DNA of 64,000 bases from Bacteroidales bacterium (GCA_016709025.1 JADJEQ010000040.1:1-64000), one strand, 5' to 3'; positions 20,141 to 30,817 are shown, numbered from the stretch's first letter. Notes: generated from the sequence alone by a model not told the origin. Translations and numbers: made by a program.

Positions 20141-22822
20141 ATGATGGAAGAAAATACAGATTTAAACGGCAGCGAAGAAAACCCTGCAGAGGAATTACCA
20201 GAGGTTACATCAGACGCTGAATCCGGCGACCTGCACAAGACCATACAGTTATCGGGCATGTACCAGAACTGGTTTCTGGATTATGCATCGTATGTTATCC
20301 TCGAAAGAGCAGTTCCCGAAATACTGGATGGGTTAAAACCTGTACAGCGCAGGATTATGCATGCCATGCACGACCTCGATGACGGCCGTTTCAATAAAGT
20401 GGCCAACATCATTGGCCATACCATGAAATATCACCCCCACGGTGATGCTTCCATCGGGGATGCTTTGGTACAACTTGGCCAGAAAGACCTGCTGGTTGAA
20501 ACCCAGGGAAACTGGGGTAATATACTCACAGGCGACAATGCGGCTGCAGCCCGTTACATCGAAGCCAGGCTCAGCAAATTCGCGCTTGAGGTACTCTTTA
20601 ACCCCAAAACCACCCGCTGGAAATTATCTTACGACGGACGAAACCGCGAACCCGTAACCCTGCCCGCAAAGTTTCCGCTGCTGCTGGCCCAGGGCGTAGA
20701 AGGCATTGCCGTTGGGCTTGCCTCCAAGATATTGCCGCACAACTTCAATGAACTGATCGAAGCATCTATCAGAATTCTTCAGGAAAAAGATTTTGACCTG
20801 CTTCCTGATTTCCCAACCGGAGGCCTGGCCGATTGTTCAAAATACAACGAAGGATTACGTGGAGGCAAAGTAAGGCTCAGAGCCCGTATTAATCAGGTAG
20901 ATAAAAAGGTACTGGTGATTTCGGAAATTCCGTTTGGCACTACTACCGGAAGCCTGATCGACAGCATTGTGGCAGCAAGTGAAAAAGGTAAAATCAAAAT
21001 CAGGAAGATTGACGACAATACAGCCAGCACCGTTGAGATTGTCATTCACCTGATGCCCGGTGTTTCGCCCGATACAACAATAGATGCACTCTTTGCTTTT
21101 ACCGACTGTGAAATCTCCATTTCACCCAACAACTGTGTAATACAGGAAGGCAAACCAAGATTTATAGGGGTGAAAGAAATCCTGCGTGAATCTACCCGTT
21201 ATACCGTTGATCTTCTGAGGGCTGAACTCAATATACGCAGGGCGGAGCTGATGGAAAACCTGCTGTTTGCCTCGCTCGAGAAAATATTTATTGAAAACCG
21301 GATTTATCATGAAATTGAAGAATGCGGGAGCTGGGAAGAGGTGATTACAACCATCGATCATAGTCTTGAGCCCTACAAACCGCAGTTCTATCGTGAAATC
21401 GTAACCGACGACATTCTCCGGTTAACGGAAATAAAAATCAAACGGATATCGAAGTTCAACTCGTTTAAAGCGGATGAATACATCAAAAACCAAAGCGATG
21501 AAAAAGCCCAGGTTGAACACTACCTCGATAACCTTACCGAATATGCCATCGAGTATTTCCGGAATATCAAACGCAAATATGGTAAAGGCCGCGATCGGCG
21601 GACCGAACTGAGGAGTTTCGACACCATCGAAGCCGTGATGGTGGCTGCTGCCAATCAAAAACTTTATGTAAACAGGGTTGAAGGTTTTGCAGGCACCAGT
21701 CTGAAAAAGGATGAATTCGTCTGCGATTGCTCCGATATCGATGATATCATAATATTCAGGGAAGATGGCACAGTGATCGTCACGAAAGTGGCCGAGAAGG
21801 TTTTCGTTGGCGAACAGGTGATTCACATCGATGTTTTCAGAAAGAATGATGAGCGCACGATATACAATCTGGCATATCAGGATGGCAAAACCGGCGGTGT
21901 ATATGTAAAACGGTTTGCCGTAGTAGGGGTTACCCGCGACAAGGAATACAACCTTACCAAAGGGACAAAAGGCTCGAAAGTATTGTACTTTACGGCAAAC
22001 CCCAATGGAGAGGCTGAAATTATAAAAGTCATTTTAAAGCCCCGTCCAAAACTTAAAAAGCCTGTTTTTGACTTTAGCTTCAGCGAACTGGCCATAAAAG
22101 GCCGCAATTCGCAGGGGAATATCCTGACCAAATATGCAGTTAAGAAAATCAGCCAGGCAGAGGCAGGAGTATCCACGCTCGGAGCCCGTGATATCTGGTT
22201 CGACGATTCAATCAGGCGACTGAATACAGAAGGCAGGGGACGTCTGCTGGGCGCTTTCCTGGGCGATGACAAAATCCTGACGATTATGCAATCAGGACAT
22301 TACAGGCTATACAACTTCGATATCTCCAACCACTTTGATGAAGACCTGCTGATCATTGAGAAATTCAATGAGAAAAAGCCTGTGAGTGTTGTATATTATC
22401 ATGCAGAAAAGGAGTTTTACTATCTCAAACGCTTCCAGGTTGAAGTAACGGATAAAAAAACCGACTTTATTGGTGAAGAGCCCGATTCGAAACTGATCCA
22501 GGTTTCAACTGAATGGTTACCCAGGTTCCTGATTGTCTTCGATGAAAAGATCAATAACCGGGCAATCGATGATGAAGAAGTGGAAGCATCTGCCTTTATT
22601 GATGTTAAAAGTCATAAGGCGAAGGGTAAAAGACTTACTACCTTTGCTGTTAAGAAGATTAAAATGCTCGATCCCCTGCCCTATCAACCTGAAGAAGAAG
22701 AGGCTGAAACAGTTGTAGAAGAAATAACGGAGACCGTGCCCGAAAAACCGGTTGAACTTCCATCGCACGATCACAAGCCCCCGATTGACGATGATGCAGT
22801 TCAAATGACCCTTGAATTTTAA
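20141..22822 (+). CDS. parC: DNA topoisomerase IV / gyrase subunit A
   Basis: This is the DNA-cleaving subunit of a type IIA topoisomerase, which needs a ParE/GyrB partner that is not in this window. The N-terminal breakage-reunion domain contains SYVILERAVPEILDGLKPVQ, then YHPHGDASIGDALVQL, and the catalytic tyrosine Tyr139 in AAARYIEARLS. The tower and coiled-coil region follows (SLEKIFIENRIYHEIEECGS). The C-terminal third is a divergent beta-pinwheel ending in an acidic, Glu-rich tail (EEEEAETVVEEITETV). Its 893 residues are typical of the Bacteroidota topoisomerase A. The start is MMEE at 20,141; the second Met is equally possible. It is open throughout, unlike the genes before 16.6 kb. 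Gyrase and topoisomerase IV A subunits cannot be separated with certainty by eye, but the degenerate C-terminal domain favours ParC. Confidence 0.9.
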   Translation: MMEENTDLNGSEENPAEELPEVTSDAESGDLHKTIQLSGMYQNWFLDYASYVILERAVPEILDGLKPVQRRIMHAMHDLDDGRFNKVANIIGHTMKYHPHGDASIGDALVQLGQKDLLVETQGNWGNILTGDNAAAARYIEARLSKFALEVLFNPKTTRWKLSYDGRNREPVTLPAKFPLLLAQGVEGIAVGLASKILPHNFNELIEASIRILQEKDFDLLPDFPTGGLADCSKYNEGLRGGKVRLRARINQVDKKVLVISEIPFGTTTGSLIDSIVAASEKGKIKIRKIDDNTASTVEIVIHLMPGVSPDTTIDALFAFTDCEISISPNNCVIQEGKPRFIGVKEILRESTRYTVDLLRAELNIRRAELMENLLFASLEKIFIENRIYHEIEECGSWEEVITTIDHSLEPYKPQFYREIVTDDILRLTEIKIKRISKFNSFKADEYIKNQSDEKAQVEHYLDNLTEYAIEYFRNIKRKYGKGRDRRTELRSFDTIEAVMVAAANQKLYVNRVEGFAGTSLKKDEFVCDCSDIDDIIIFREDGTVIVTKVAEKVFVGEQVIHIDVFRKNDERTIYNLAYQDGKTGGVYVKRFAVVGVTRDKEYNLTKGTKGSKVLYFTANPNGEAEIIKVILKPRPKLKKPVFDFSFSELAIKGRNSQGNILTKYAVKKISQAEAGVSTLGARDIWFDDSIRRLNTEGRGRLLGAFLGDDKILTIMQSGHYRLYNFDISNHFDEDLLIIEKFNEKKPVSVVYYHAEKEFYYLKRFQVEVTDKKTDFIGEEPDSKLIQVSTEWLPRFLIVFDEKINNRAIDDEEVEASAFIDVKSHKAKGKRLTTFAVKKIKMLDPLPYQPEEEEAETVVEEITETVPEKPVELPSHDHKPPIDDDAVQMTLEF

Positions 22823-22848
22823 CTCCAAACGAATAAATTGAACAGAGA

Positions 22849-24078
22849 ATGAAAGACGAAAAAGTGCTTGATGTTACGAATAGCGTAAAATGGATTGGTG
22901 TGCTTGATTATGACATTGTAACCTTCGATGTTGTAATGGAGACTGAATATGGGACTACTTACAATTCATATTTTATTGATGCAGACAAAAAAGCCATCAT
23001 CGAAACCACAAAGGACAGGTTCCGTGATGTATACCTCAACAAGGTAAAGGCAGTTTGCGATCCGGCAACCATCGAATACATCATTCTCAATCATACCGAA
23101 CCGGATCATTCAGGATCTCTGGACGACCTGTTGAAAATAGCGCCCAATGCGACTGTTGTAGGCAGCGGAAACGCCATCAGATACCTGAAAGACATGCTCG
23201 GTCATGAATTCAGGCACATGCAGGTGAAAGACGGTGACACCCTTTCACTGGGCAATAAAACGCTTAAATTCATAGGTGCTCCCCATCTCCATTGGCCTGA
23301 TACGATTTACACCTACCTTCAGGAGGAAAAGATTCTTTTTACCTGCGATTCTTTCGGGGCTCACTACTGCAACGAACTTATGTTTGATGACCTCGTTGGA
23401 AATTACGACGATGCTTTCAGGTATTATTTTGATGTAATCCTGAGGCCTTACAGCAAATATATGCTGAAAGCAATTGAAAAGATCAGGTCTTTGGACATCG
23501 ATCAGATTTGCACAGGACACGGCCCTATCCTCAGATCTACATGGAAACAAAGGGTTGATCAATCGGAAGCAATGGCGCTTGAGGCCAGAAATCTGCCAGA
23601 GAAGCGAAGGATATTTATGCCGTACGTATCGGCTTATCATAATACGGCGATACTTGCTGAAGCCATTGCCGAAGGCATACGCAGTGCAGGTGAAATAGAT
23701 GTGCATTTAACAGATATTGAAAATGCGGAGCTCAGTTTTATTGACGATCAGATATCAAGGGCTTCCGGACTGATCATCGGATCACCCATCATAAACCAGA
23801 ACATTCTCCTTCAGATTTACCAGGTTTTTGCCCTTATAAACCCATTGCGCGATAAGGGAAAACTGGGCGGGGCTTTCGGTTCTTACGGCTGGAGTGGTGA
23901 AGGTTCGAAAATTATAGAATCAAACCTGACAAACCTGAAGTTGAAACTTTTTGGTGAGAGTATGTTTATCAAGTTTACACCGCACACACCTGACCTGGAA
24001 AAAGCAAAGGCCTATGGATATAATTTCGGTAAAATGCTGATCGAACGGGAACAAGATGGTGAAACCGATTGTTCTTAA
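22849..24078 (+). CDS. fprA: Flavodiiron protein (FprA family, A-type flavoprotein)
   Basis: These cytoplasmic enzymes reduce O2 to water or NO to N2O and protect anaerobes. The N-terminal metallo-beta-lactamase-like domain has a full diiron site: His82, Glu84 and Asp86 in NHTEPDHSGS, His148 in APHLHWPDT, Asp167 in TCDSFG, and His224 in CTGHGP. The spacing matches the family pattern. The C-terminal flavodoxin domain (from about residue 255) includes MPYVSAYHNTAILAEAI, GSPIINQNILLQIYQV and FGSYGWSGEG for FMN binding. At 409 residues it is the short form with no extra rubredoxin or reductase domain. It starts 26 bp after parC, so a polycistronic message is likely. The nearby ferritin-like proteins fit an oxygen-defence theme. 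Confidence 0.92.
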   Translation: MKDEKVLDVTNSVKWIGVLDYDIVTFDVVMETEYGTTYNSYFIDADKKAIIETTKDRFRDVYLNKVKAVCDPATIEYIILNHTEPDHSGSLDDLLKIAPNATVVGSGNAIRYLKDMLGHEFRHMQVKDGDTLSLGNKTLKFIGAPHLHWPDTIYTYLQEEKILFTCDSFGAHYCNELMFDDLVGNYDDAFRYYFDVILRPYSKYMLKAIEKIRSLDIDQICTGHGPILRSTWKQRVDQSEAMALEARNLPEKRRIFMPYVSAYHNTAILAEAIAEGIRSAGEIDVHLTDIENAELSFIDDQISRASGLIIGSPIINQNILLQIYQVFALINPLRDKGKLGGAFGSYGWSGEGSKIIESNLTNLKLKLFGESMFIKFTPHTPDLEKAKAYGYNFGKMLIEREQDGETDCS

Positions 24079-24097
24079 TGATTATTTCTGACACACT

Positions 24098-24931
24098 ATG
24101 ATTCGGCATTCCCTGTATTTGGTTTTACTGGCTCTGATTTCACTGAATCTGACATCGTGTAGCCCCGAGCGGGGATTGGCCAAACGTTTTGTGAGGGAAA
24201 GTCAGCCGTTGGCAATACTTTTGCTTCCTCCGGAATTCAGTTATAAATACAATTTCAAAATTCCTGATATTGAAAATTTTGACAGTCTCCCCAAACTGAC
24301 GCAGGATTCGTTGTTATATTACAACAGCGAATTGCTGCAATACATGAACGATTCATTATTTATCAACGGATATATTAATGGAATGTCCTCCGGACTGAAA
24401 TCACTTGGTTTCAATGTACATACATCAGAATCATCCGAAAGCTTTGTAAGCAGGGGTTCAGAAGGATTGATTCTGAATATTGCCCAGATTGAACTCGAAG
24501 AATATTTTGACTCAATCAGTGAAAACGCCAGTTTTGGAGATGAAGAACTGTACAGTTACGAACTGTACCTTACTGCCTTAAATATCAACAGTTGGTTCGA
24601 ACTCACCAGGGTTAACCATCAGGATACCACTCTTGTATTGTATACTTCAAACACCCTTACCGATCAGTTTGAAGGAGGTTTCAGGTATTTTCCCTTTTCG
24701 GGCGATGTGAAATATGAATTCACCATCGACAGTTTAAGGGTTGATGAAATTTATCCTTCAGTTTTCTCATTCGGTAACCTTTATGCAGGATACCTGTTTG
24801 ATTTTTTGATGAATGATTATATTTCACGAAACCTGCCTGCAGGCTATCAACCCTCCGGATATTACACCTACGACAGATTAACTGGGGCCATCAGGAAAAA
24901 CAATGGCCAGAGATTGATCAGATTAAATTAG
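24098..24931 (+). CDS. Hypothetical lipoprotein
   Basis: A 277-residue protein with a lipoprotein signal: a hydrophobic helix followed by LTSC with Cys at residue 21. After it comes RGLAKRFVRESQPLAILLLP, followed by alternating polar and beta-type sequence with many Asp, Ser and Tyr. I do not recognise a domain. It begins 20 bp after fprA and is likely the last gene of the BatA-parC-fprA unit. It faces tsaD tail to tail with about 35 bp between stops. Membrane anchoring is well supported; any role is unknown. Confidence 0.75.
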   Translation: MIRHSLYLVLLALISLNLTSCSPERGLAKRFVRESQPLAILLLPPEFSYKYNFKIPDIENFDSLPKLTQDSLLYYNSELLQYMNDSLFINGYINGMSSGLKSLGFNVHTSESSESFVSRGSEGLILNIAQIELEEYFDSISENASFGDEELYSYELYLTALNINSWFELTRVNHQDTTLVLYTSNTLTDQFEGGFRYFPFSGDVKYEFTIDSLRVDEIYPSVFSFGNLYAGYLFDFLMNDYISRNLPAGYQPSGYYTYDRLTGAIRKNNGQRLIRLN

Positions 24932-24966
24932 GAATCGCAGAATCCGGTTACAAAAATAAGCTACTA

Positions 24967-25986
24967 TCAGTCGGCAGATCGTGAATAAGGTGACATTGAC
25001 AGGTTGCCAAACTCTCCGGAAAGAAATCTGTAGTAACCTGCGATCGCAATCATTGCTGCATTATCGGTGCTGTAACTGAATTCAGGAATGAACGTTTCGA
25101 CTCTGCCGGTATCCTGCAGATCGGTCATTGCTTTGCGCAGCGCTGAATTGGCAGAAACCCCGCCGGCAATCGCCACCTGATTGATACCGGTTTGCTTAAC
25201 AGCCAGCATTAGCTTTTCCATCAGGGTGCCAACAATGGCATATTGAATCGACGCACATAAATCATCCCTGTTTTGCTCAATGAAATCTACATTTTCTTTT
25301 AACCGGTCGCGGACAAAATACAGAAATGAAGTCTTTAGTCCGCTGAAACTATAATCAAGACCTGGAATTACCGGCCTGGCAAATTTAAAAGCCAGAGGAT
25401 TCCCGTCTTTTGCATATTTATCAACCAGGGGCCCACCCGGATATGGAAGACCCATAATTTTCGCGGCTTTATCAAATGCTTCACCTGCAGCATCGTCGAT
25501 GGTGCGTCCGATGACCTGCATCGTGAAATAATCGTTTACCTGAACAATCTGGGTATGCCCGCCTGAAACAGTGAGACATAGAAAAGGAAACCGGGGAACC
25601 GGTTTTGAATTGTTTTCGTTCTGAATAAAATGAGCCAGAATATGCGCCTGCATATGATCTATCTCAATCAGAGGAATTTCCATTGCATAGGCAAATGCTT
25701 TGGCAAAGGATGTTCCGACAAGCAACGACCCCAACAGACCCGGCCCTCTGGTAAAAGCAACCGCATGTAGATCGTTTTTGCTGATGCCTGCCCGTTTGAT
25801 TGCTTCATGAATAACCGGAATAATGTTTTGTTGATGTGCCCTGGAAGCCAGTTCCGGGACTACACCACCATACAGGGAGTGTACCTGCTGATTGGCAATG
25901 ATGTTTGAAAGAATCACATTATCCCTGATCACCGCCGCAGAGGTGTCGTCGCATGAAGATTCAATTCCGAGTATATAGGTTGGCAT
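24967..25986 (-). CDS. tsaD: tRNA N6-adenosine threonylcarbamoyltransferase TsaD
   Basis: It transfers the threonylcarbamoyl group onto A37 of ANN-decoding tRNAs, together with TsaB, TsaC and TsaE. The ASKHA-fold signatures are all present: ILGIESSCDDTSAAVI at the N-terminus, the metal-binding HMQAHILAHF, LTVSGGHTQIV, DDAAGEAFDKAAKIMGLPYP, and GGVSANSALR near the end. At 339 residues it has normal length. I chose the ATG at 25,986 (MPTYILGIESSCDD) because the family starts two to four residues before ILGIE; a start nine codons upstream gives an unlikely extension. It is divergent from the TamB-like gene with about 130 bp between them. Confidence 0.95.
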   Translation of the reverse strand: MPTYILGIESSCDDTSAAVIRDNVILSNIIANQQVHSLYGGVVPELASRAHQQNIIPVIHEAIKRAGISKNDLHAVAFTRGPGLLGSLLVGTSFAKAFAYAMEIPLIEIDHMQAHILAHFIQNENNSKPVPRFPFLCLTVSGGHTQIVQVNDYFTMQVIGRTIDDAAGEAFDKAAKIMGLPYPGGPLVDKYAKDGNPLAFKFARPVIPGLDYSFSGLKTSFLYFVRDRLKENVDFIEQNRDDLCASIQYAIVGTLMEKLMLAVKQTGINQVAIAGGVSANSALRKAMTDLQDTGRVETFIPEFSYSTDNAAMIAIAGYYRFLSGEFGNLSMSPYSRSAD

Positions 25987-26113
25987 GATTTTTATCTGTA
26001 AACGCGAAAACAAAAGTTAAACTTAATCTCAGCATCCTGTCTGGCTTTGACTGATTTTTCGCAACTTTGTAAGTTATTGTACTTTTCACCTAAATCAGCC
26101 TGAAGCTGCTTAA

Positions 26114-29100
26114 TTTCGCTGCAAAGTTATCAAAAAGACAGTTCACATATCCGGCCTTGTAATTGCCACATTTCTGATATTTCTTGTCAGCATTTACGGC
26201 ATTTTCCGCACTTCCACGGTACAAACCTGGCTGGCAGGAAAAGCTGCTGATTATATTTCAAAAGAGCTGGGAACCCGCGTGCAGATCGGCGGACTTGACA
26301 TTTCCTGGTTCATGGATGTTGTTCTCGAAGATGTTGTACTGGAAGATAAGTCAGGCAGGGATATCATCAATGCCCGGCGCATCAGGTTTAACCTGGGAAA
26401 ACTGAACAGAAAAGAGCGGTATATAGGGATTTATGCTGTAAGCCTGAAACAGGCAGAAATTAATCTTTTTGTAAATGCTTCAGATAGTCTGATGAATTAT
26501 TCTTTTTTGATTGATTATTTCGCCGGAACTGACACAACAACTTCAAAAACCGGAACAAAACCCTGGAAAATAGGAATATCCGGAATTGGCCTTCAGGAAT
26601 GTACCTTTAACTACAACAATGAGTTGAAAGGCTTTTCAGAAAGGGGTGTCGATTTTGACCACCTGGGTATCAGTAACCTTAATCTTGATCTCCGCAGAAT
26701 AAAAATTGAAAGTGATAGTATTACTGCGCGCATCAACTCGTTGTCATTTCATGAAAAATCCGGATTTATCCTCAAAGAGTTCTTCACTGAAATTTCGGTG
26801 ATGCCGGAAAAAATTGCGGCCCGAAACCTGAGTATTGTTACTCCGGTAAGTGACATCAGGTTAGATCTGACATTCAGGCACAACGGATATGAAGCGTATA
26901 ATGACTTCATTGACAGTGTGAAGATGACTGGCAACTTCAGTGAATCGACACTTAACCTGAACGACATCAGCTATTTTGCTCCGGAAATATCAGGGATGGA
27001 TAACGAAATAAAGTTAAAAGGTAATGTTAAAGGAACAGTTTCATCATTAAAAGCCAGGAAATTCAGTTTTAGTTTTGGCAAAAACACAGCGTTTGAAGGA
27101 AACATCAACATGGATGGGCTTCCCGATATAGAAGAAACCTTTATCCATCTTAAGGTAAAAAACCTCATTACCGAATACAGTGACCTGAAAGGAATTAAGT
27201 TACCCGGCAAAGACAGCCTCGTAATCCCTGAAGATATCAGAAAACTTGGACTAATAAGAATAAGCGGCTATTTCACCGGATTTTATAACGACTTCGTTTC
27301 GGCTGCCACATTCGATACAGAGATCGGAACGCTTATAACTGACCTGAGTTTGAAAATGGTAAAGGACAAAACCATAGACTACTCCGGACACCTCAACCTG
27401 ATAAGTTGGGATTTAGGAAAAACCTTTCCTGATGCAGGACAATTCGGGTTAATTGATTTTTCGTCAGCCATAAAAGGCCGCGTTGAAGATTATAAAATTT
27501 TTGATCTTGATGTTGATGCAATCGTCAACAGGGTGGGTTTGTATGGCAATGAATTTCACAATATCAAAATTGATGGAGAACTGAAAAACAGGGAGTTCAA
27601 TGGCAAGCTTACCTTAAACGACAAACTGATAAACCTTGATTTTAAAGGAATTGTCGATTTTACTGACAGCTTACCCAGAATGAACTTTACTTCAACCGTT
27701 AAGAATGCCTGGCTGAGTAAGCTTAACATCTGGGACCGCGATTCAAGCTCCTGCCTCAGTACCCGGATGGACCTCGACTTTACAGGGACCAATATTGACA
27801 ATCTACTCGGCTCCATCAGGTTTGACAGCACTATCTATTCAGAGAACAAAAAGATTTACAGGTTAAAAGAGCTGGCACTACTCACAAGTATAGATCATGC
27901 CGGGAATAAATCACTCAGCCTTAAATCTGATTTTGCTGACGCTGATTTCAACGGAAAATTTACATTTGCCGATTTCTACAATTCGCTAACCAGCATCATC
28001 AGCACCTACATTCCTTCATTGCAGCTTTCTGCCAAAAAGGATTATAAGATCGAAAAAGAACAATTGTTCGAATATACCATCACTGTTAAAAATACAGACC
28101 CTTTAACTGAGCTTTTCCTGCCGGATTTCAGTCTAAAAAGTGAAGCAAGTCTTTTCGGAAGCTACAATTCAACAACAGAAACAATCCTCATTAACGGGGA
28201 GGCCGGTAAGTTTGATTTCAGAGGAATACATTTCACCGATTGGTATATTCGCGGGCAGAATCTCGGCAAAACCCTGCAGGTTATTACCGGTACATCTTCC
28301 ATTGTGTGGAAAGATCCGGCCAGGGATGATCCCGGGAGACTTGGCATAGATAATTTCGCGGTAACTACATTTTTGCATGGCGACAGCGTCAGGTATTCAT
28401 TGAACTGGAAAAATAATGATACATTAACCCGAAATACGGGTCGTATAAAAGGCACTATGCTGTTTGCCGGTTCACCCCAGATAAATGTTACGCTGGATAC
28501 AGTCAATCTGGTGATTAACAATGCTGAGTGGTTCATGACTCAGGAAGGTGATGTGATTGTAGATACTTCATTAGTATCGATCAATAACCTGATTATCAAA
28601 GGTGAAGGCCAAACACTCAGACTCAATGGAAAAATTTCAGAGAATCCTGACGATGTACTGAATTTGTGGTTTGAACAGTTTGATGTTTCGAACCTCGATG
28701 CACTGATCAGCCAGAGTGATCTCAATTTTGATGGTGTTATAAACGGAAAAGTAAGCCTTAGCGATCTTTACAATGCCAGGACCATTCAAACAGATCTGAA
28801 TATAGAAAAATTCGCCTTCAATGGCGAGCAGATGGGCGATGCCAGGATTATAAGCTGGTGGGACAATGAACAATCCGGACTTGGTGTTGATGCCACCATC
28901 ATCTATCACGGGAATGTGGGTACACATAATCCGGTGTCGGTTAAAGGATTTATATTCCCGGGCGAACGCAAGGAAGGAAATTTTGATCTGGATATCAGCC
29001 TGATAAACTACAAACTGGCTTCACTCAACCCTTACCTTGAAGGCTTTGCATCACAACTGAAAGGAATGGCCAGTGGACAGCTCAGAATGGCCGGCACATT

Positions 29101-30574
29101 CGAAAAACCTGAAATTACTGGTAATATTCAGCTGTTACGAACACAAATGAAAATTGATTACCTGAATGTAACCTACTCATTTGCAGATCAGGTTAAAATA
29201 GAAACAGACCTGATTTCTGCAAAAAATGTCATCATCTATGATTCACTCGGGAATACAGGTACTTTGGATTTCAAACTTACCCATGACTATTTCAGTAATA
29301 TGAAACTGGATATGAGTGTAAATGCAAATAAACTTGCCGGTCTGAATACCACTTTAAAACAGAATGAGTTGTTCTACGGCAGTGCTTTTGGTACCGGCAT
29401 TGTTACGATTAAAGGACCCTTCTCTGATCTTTTAATGGACATCCGGATTCGTTCAGAAGCAAATACGAATATTTTCATCCCAATCAACCTGGCAGTAGAT
29501 GCCAACGAAAATGAGTACATCAGGTTTCTGATCCTGTCAGAAGAAGAGGCGGTCGAAAATATTTTCGAAGCCAATACCGCAGGAATCAACCTTGATATGT
29601 TGCTTGATGTTACAAAGGATGCAAACATCCAGATTTTCCTACCGGAAGATATCGGGAATATCAAAGGAAACGGAACCGGAGAAATCAGAATGGGCATTGA
29701 TACCCGTGGAGATATTACGATGTTCGGCGACTACAGAATGAACCAGGGAACATTCCTTTTCTCATTTAAAAATATCCTGAACCGGGTATTTTCCATCGAA
29801 CCGGGAAGTGTTATCTCATTCAGGGGAAGTCCTTATGATGCAGATATAGCTCTGAGGGCAGTGTATAAACTAAGGGCCTCATTAAAAAGCATTCCTGAAA
29901 TTGCTGATATGCCTGAATACGCTGGAAAAACGGTTCCCGTAAATTGTATTATCAGTCTTAAAAATAACCTGTATAATCCGGATATAGCTTTCAGTTTTCA
30001 ATTGCCCGATGCCGACCAGCAGTTGAGGCAACTCGTTTATTCTTCCATCGACACCACCAATGAAGCAATCATGGCCCAGCAGATGGTTTCGCTGCTCCTG
30101 ATGAAATCATTCAGCTTTTCTGCCGGTAACACCAACCTGGCAGCTTCGGTAGGATCTTCATCCATTGAAATGCTAGCCAACCAGTTAAGCAACATGCTTT
30201 CCCAGATAAGTAAGGATGTTGATATCGGCCTGAATTATCGCACCGGAAGTGCAATGTCATCAGAAGAAATTGAGCTTGCTCTTTCGACACATCTTTTTAA
30301 CGATCGTGTAACCGTCGATGGCAATCTTGGAATGACCACTGCAGGTTCAACGCAAAATGCCAACAATATCGTGGGGGATGTTACCATAGATGTAAAAATT
30401 ACTCCTGATGGAAGGTTCAGGGTAAAAGCGTTTAACAAGGCGAATAATCCCTTCGATTTAAGCTCTACTTATGCTACATACAAACAGGGAGTTGGTGTTT
30501 ACTACAGGTATGAATTTGATAAATTTTCCGAATTTTTCAGAAGGCCCAGAAAAAAGTCGCCTGACGTGAAGTAA
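26114..30574 (+). CDS. tamB: Translocation and assembly module TamB-like protein (DUF490); start codon not visible
   Basis: This is a giant AsmA-like bridge protein spanning the periplasm, implicated in outer-membrane protein or lipid transport. The mature part is a long run of amphipathic beta-strand repeats (NLDLRRIKIESDSITARINS and similar). The C-terminal TamB signature region carries NIFIPINLAVDAN, GNIKGNGTGEIRMGIDTRGD, MFGDYRMNQGTFLFSFKNIL and DIGLNYRTGSAMSSEEIELA. The single N-terminal membrane anchor (ISGLVIATFLIFLVSIYGIF) is encoded at about 26,145-26,205, upstream of the first usable in-frame start (GTG at 26,279). The frame is closed by TAA at 26,111, and there is no ATG, GTG or TTG in between. 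Either an indel hides the true start or a rare start codon is used. Length is about 1,480 residues, normal for the family. Confidence 0.88.
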   Translation, partial: FRCKVIKKTVHISGLVIATFLIFLVSIYGIFRTSTVQTWLAGKAADYISKELGTRVQIGGLDISWFMDVVLEDVVLEDKSGRDIINARRIRFNLGKLNRKERYIGIYAVSLKQAEINLFVNASDSLMNYSFLIDYFAGTDTTTSKTGTKPWKIGISGIGLQECTFNYNNELKGFSERGVDFDHLGISNLNLDLRRIKIESDSITARINSLSFHEKSGFILKEFFTEISVMPEKIAARNLSIVTPVSDIRLDLTFRHNGYEAYNDFIDSVKMTGNFSESTLNLNDISYFAPEISGMDNEIKLKGNVKGTVSSLKARKFSFSFGKNTAFEGNINMDGLPDIEETFIHLKVKNLITEYSDLKGIKLPGKDSLVIPEDIRKLGLIRISGYFTGFYNDFVSAATFDTEIGTLITDLSLKMVKDKTIDYSGHLNLISWDLGKTFPDAGQFGLIDFSSAIKGRVEDYKIFDLDVDAIVNRVGLYGNEFHNIKIDGELKNREFNGKLTLNDKLINLDFKGIVDFTDSLPRMNFTSTVKNAWLSKLNIWDRDSSSCLSTRMDLDFTGTNIDNLLGSIRFDSTIYSENKKIYRLKELALLTSIDHAGNKSLSLKSDFADADFNGKFTFADFYNSLTSIISTYIPSLQLSAKKDYKIEKEQLFEYTITVKNTDPLTELFLPDFSLKSEASLFGSYNSTTETILINGEAGKFDFRGIHFTDWYIRGQNLGKTLQVITGTSSIVWKDPARDDPGRLGIDNFAVTTFLHGDSVRYSLNWKNNDTLTRNTGRIKGTMLFAGSPQINVTLDTVNLVINNAEWFMTQEGDVIVDTSLVSINNLIIKGEGQTLRLNGKISENPDDVLNLWFEQFDVSNLDALISQSDLNFDGVINGKVSLSDLYNARTIQTDLNIEKFAFNGEQMGDARIISWWDNEQSGLGVDATIIYHGNVGTHNPVSVKGFIFPGERKEGNFDLDISLINYKLASLNPYLEGFASQLKGMASGQLRMAGTFEKPEITGNIQLLRTQMKIDYLNVTYSFADQVKIETDLISAKNVIIYDSLGNTGTLDFKLTHDYFSNMKLDMSVNANKLAGLNTTLKQNELFYGSAFGTGIVTIKGPFSDLLMDIRIRSEANTNIFIPINLAVDANENEYIRFLILSEEEAVENIFEANTAGINLDMLLDVTKDANIQIFLPEDIGNIKGNGTGEIRMGIDTRGDITMFGDYRMNQGTFLFSFKNILNRVFSIEPGSVISFRGSPYDADIALRAVYKLRASLKSIPEIADMPEYAGKTVPVNCIISLKNNLYNPDIAFSFQLPDADQQLRQLVYSSIDTTNEAIMAQQMVSLLLMKSFSFSAGNTNLAASVGSSSIEMLANQLSNMLSQISKDVDIGLNYRTGSAMSSEEIELALSTHLFNDRVTVDGNLGMTTAGSTQNANNIVGDVTIDVKITPDGRFRVKAFNKANNPFDLSSTYATYKQGVGVYYRYEFDKFSEFFRRPRKKSPDVK

Positions 30575-30766
30575 ACTTTTCACTGTTGTCCGGGTATATA
30601 TCTAGAATACCTGCCTAACCATACAACCAGGCGGGTTTTAGTGGTTTGAAGATTTGGTTTCACAATTTTTTCTCTTTACCGGAAAACAATGTAATTTTTT
30701 TATATCAACTCTGGTTTACTAAACTTTTGTCTAACCAGTTTAATTATCAATCTGACTCAAAATAAG

Positions 30767-30774
30767 TACTTTTG
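30767..30774 (+). promoter_or_regulatory. Bacteroidota -7 element before the T9SS cargo gene
   Basis: TACTTTTG matches TAnnTTTG and lies 43 bp upstream of the start codon at 30,818. An upstream box is not clear. Confidence 0.45.
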
Positions 30775-30817
30775 CTGTTGAATTACCAGAACTAATCTCC
30801 AGAAAATACCACCAGTC

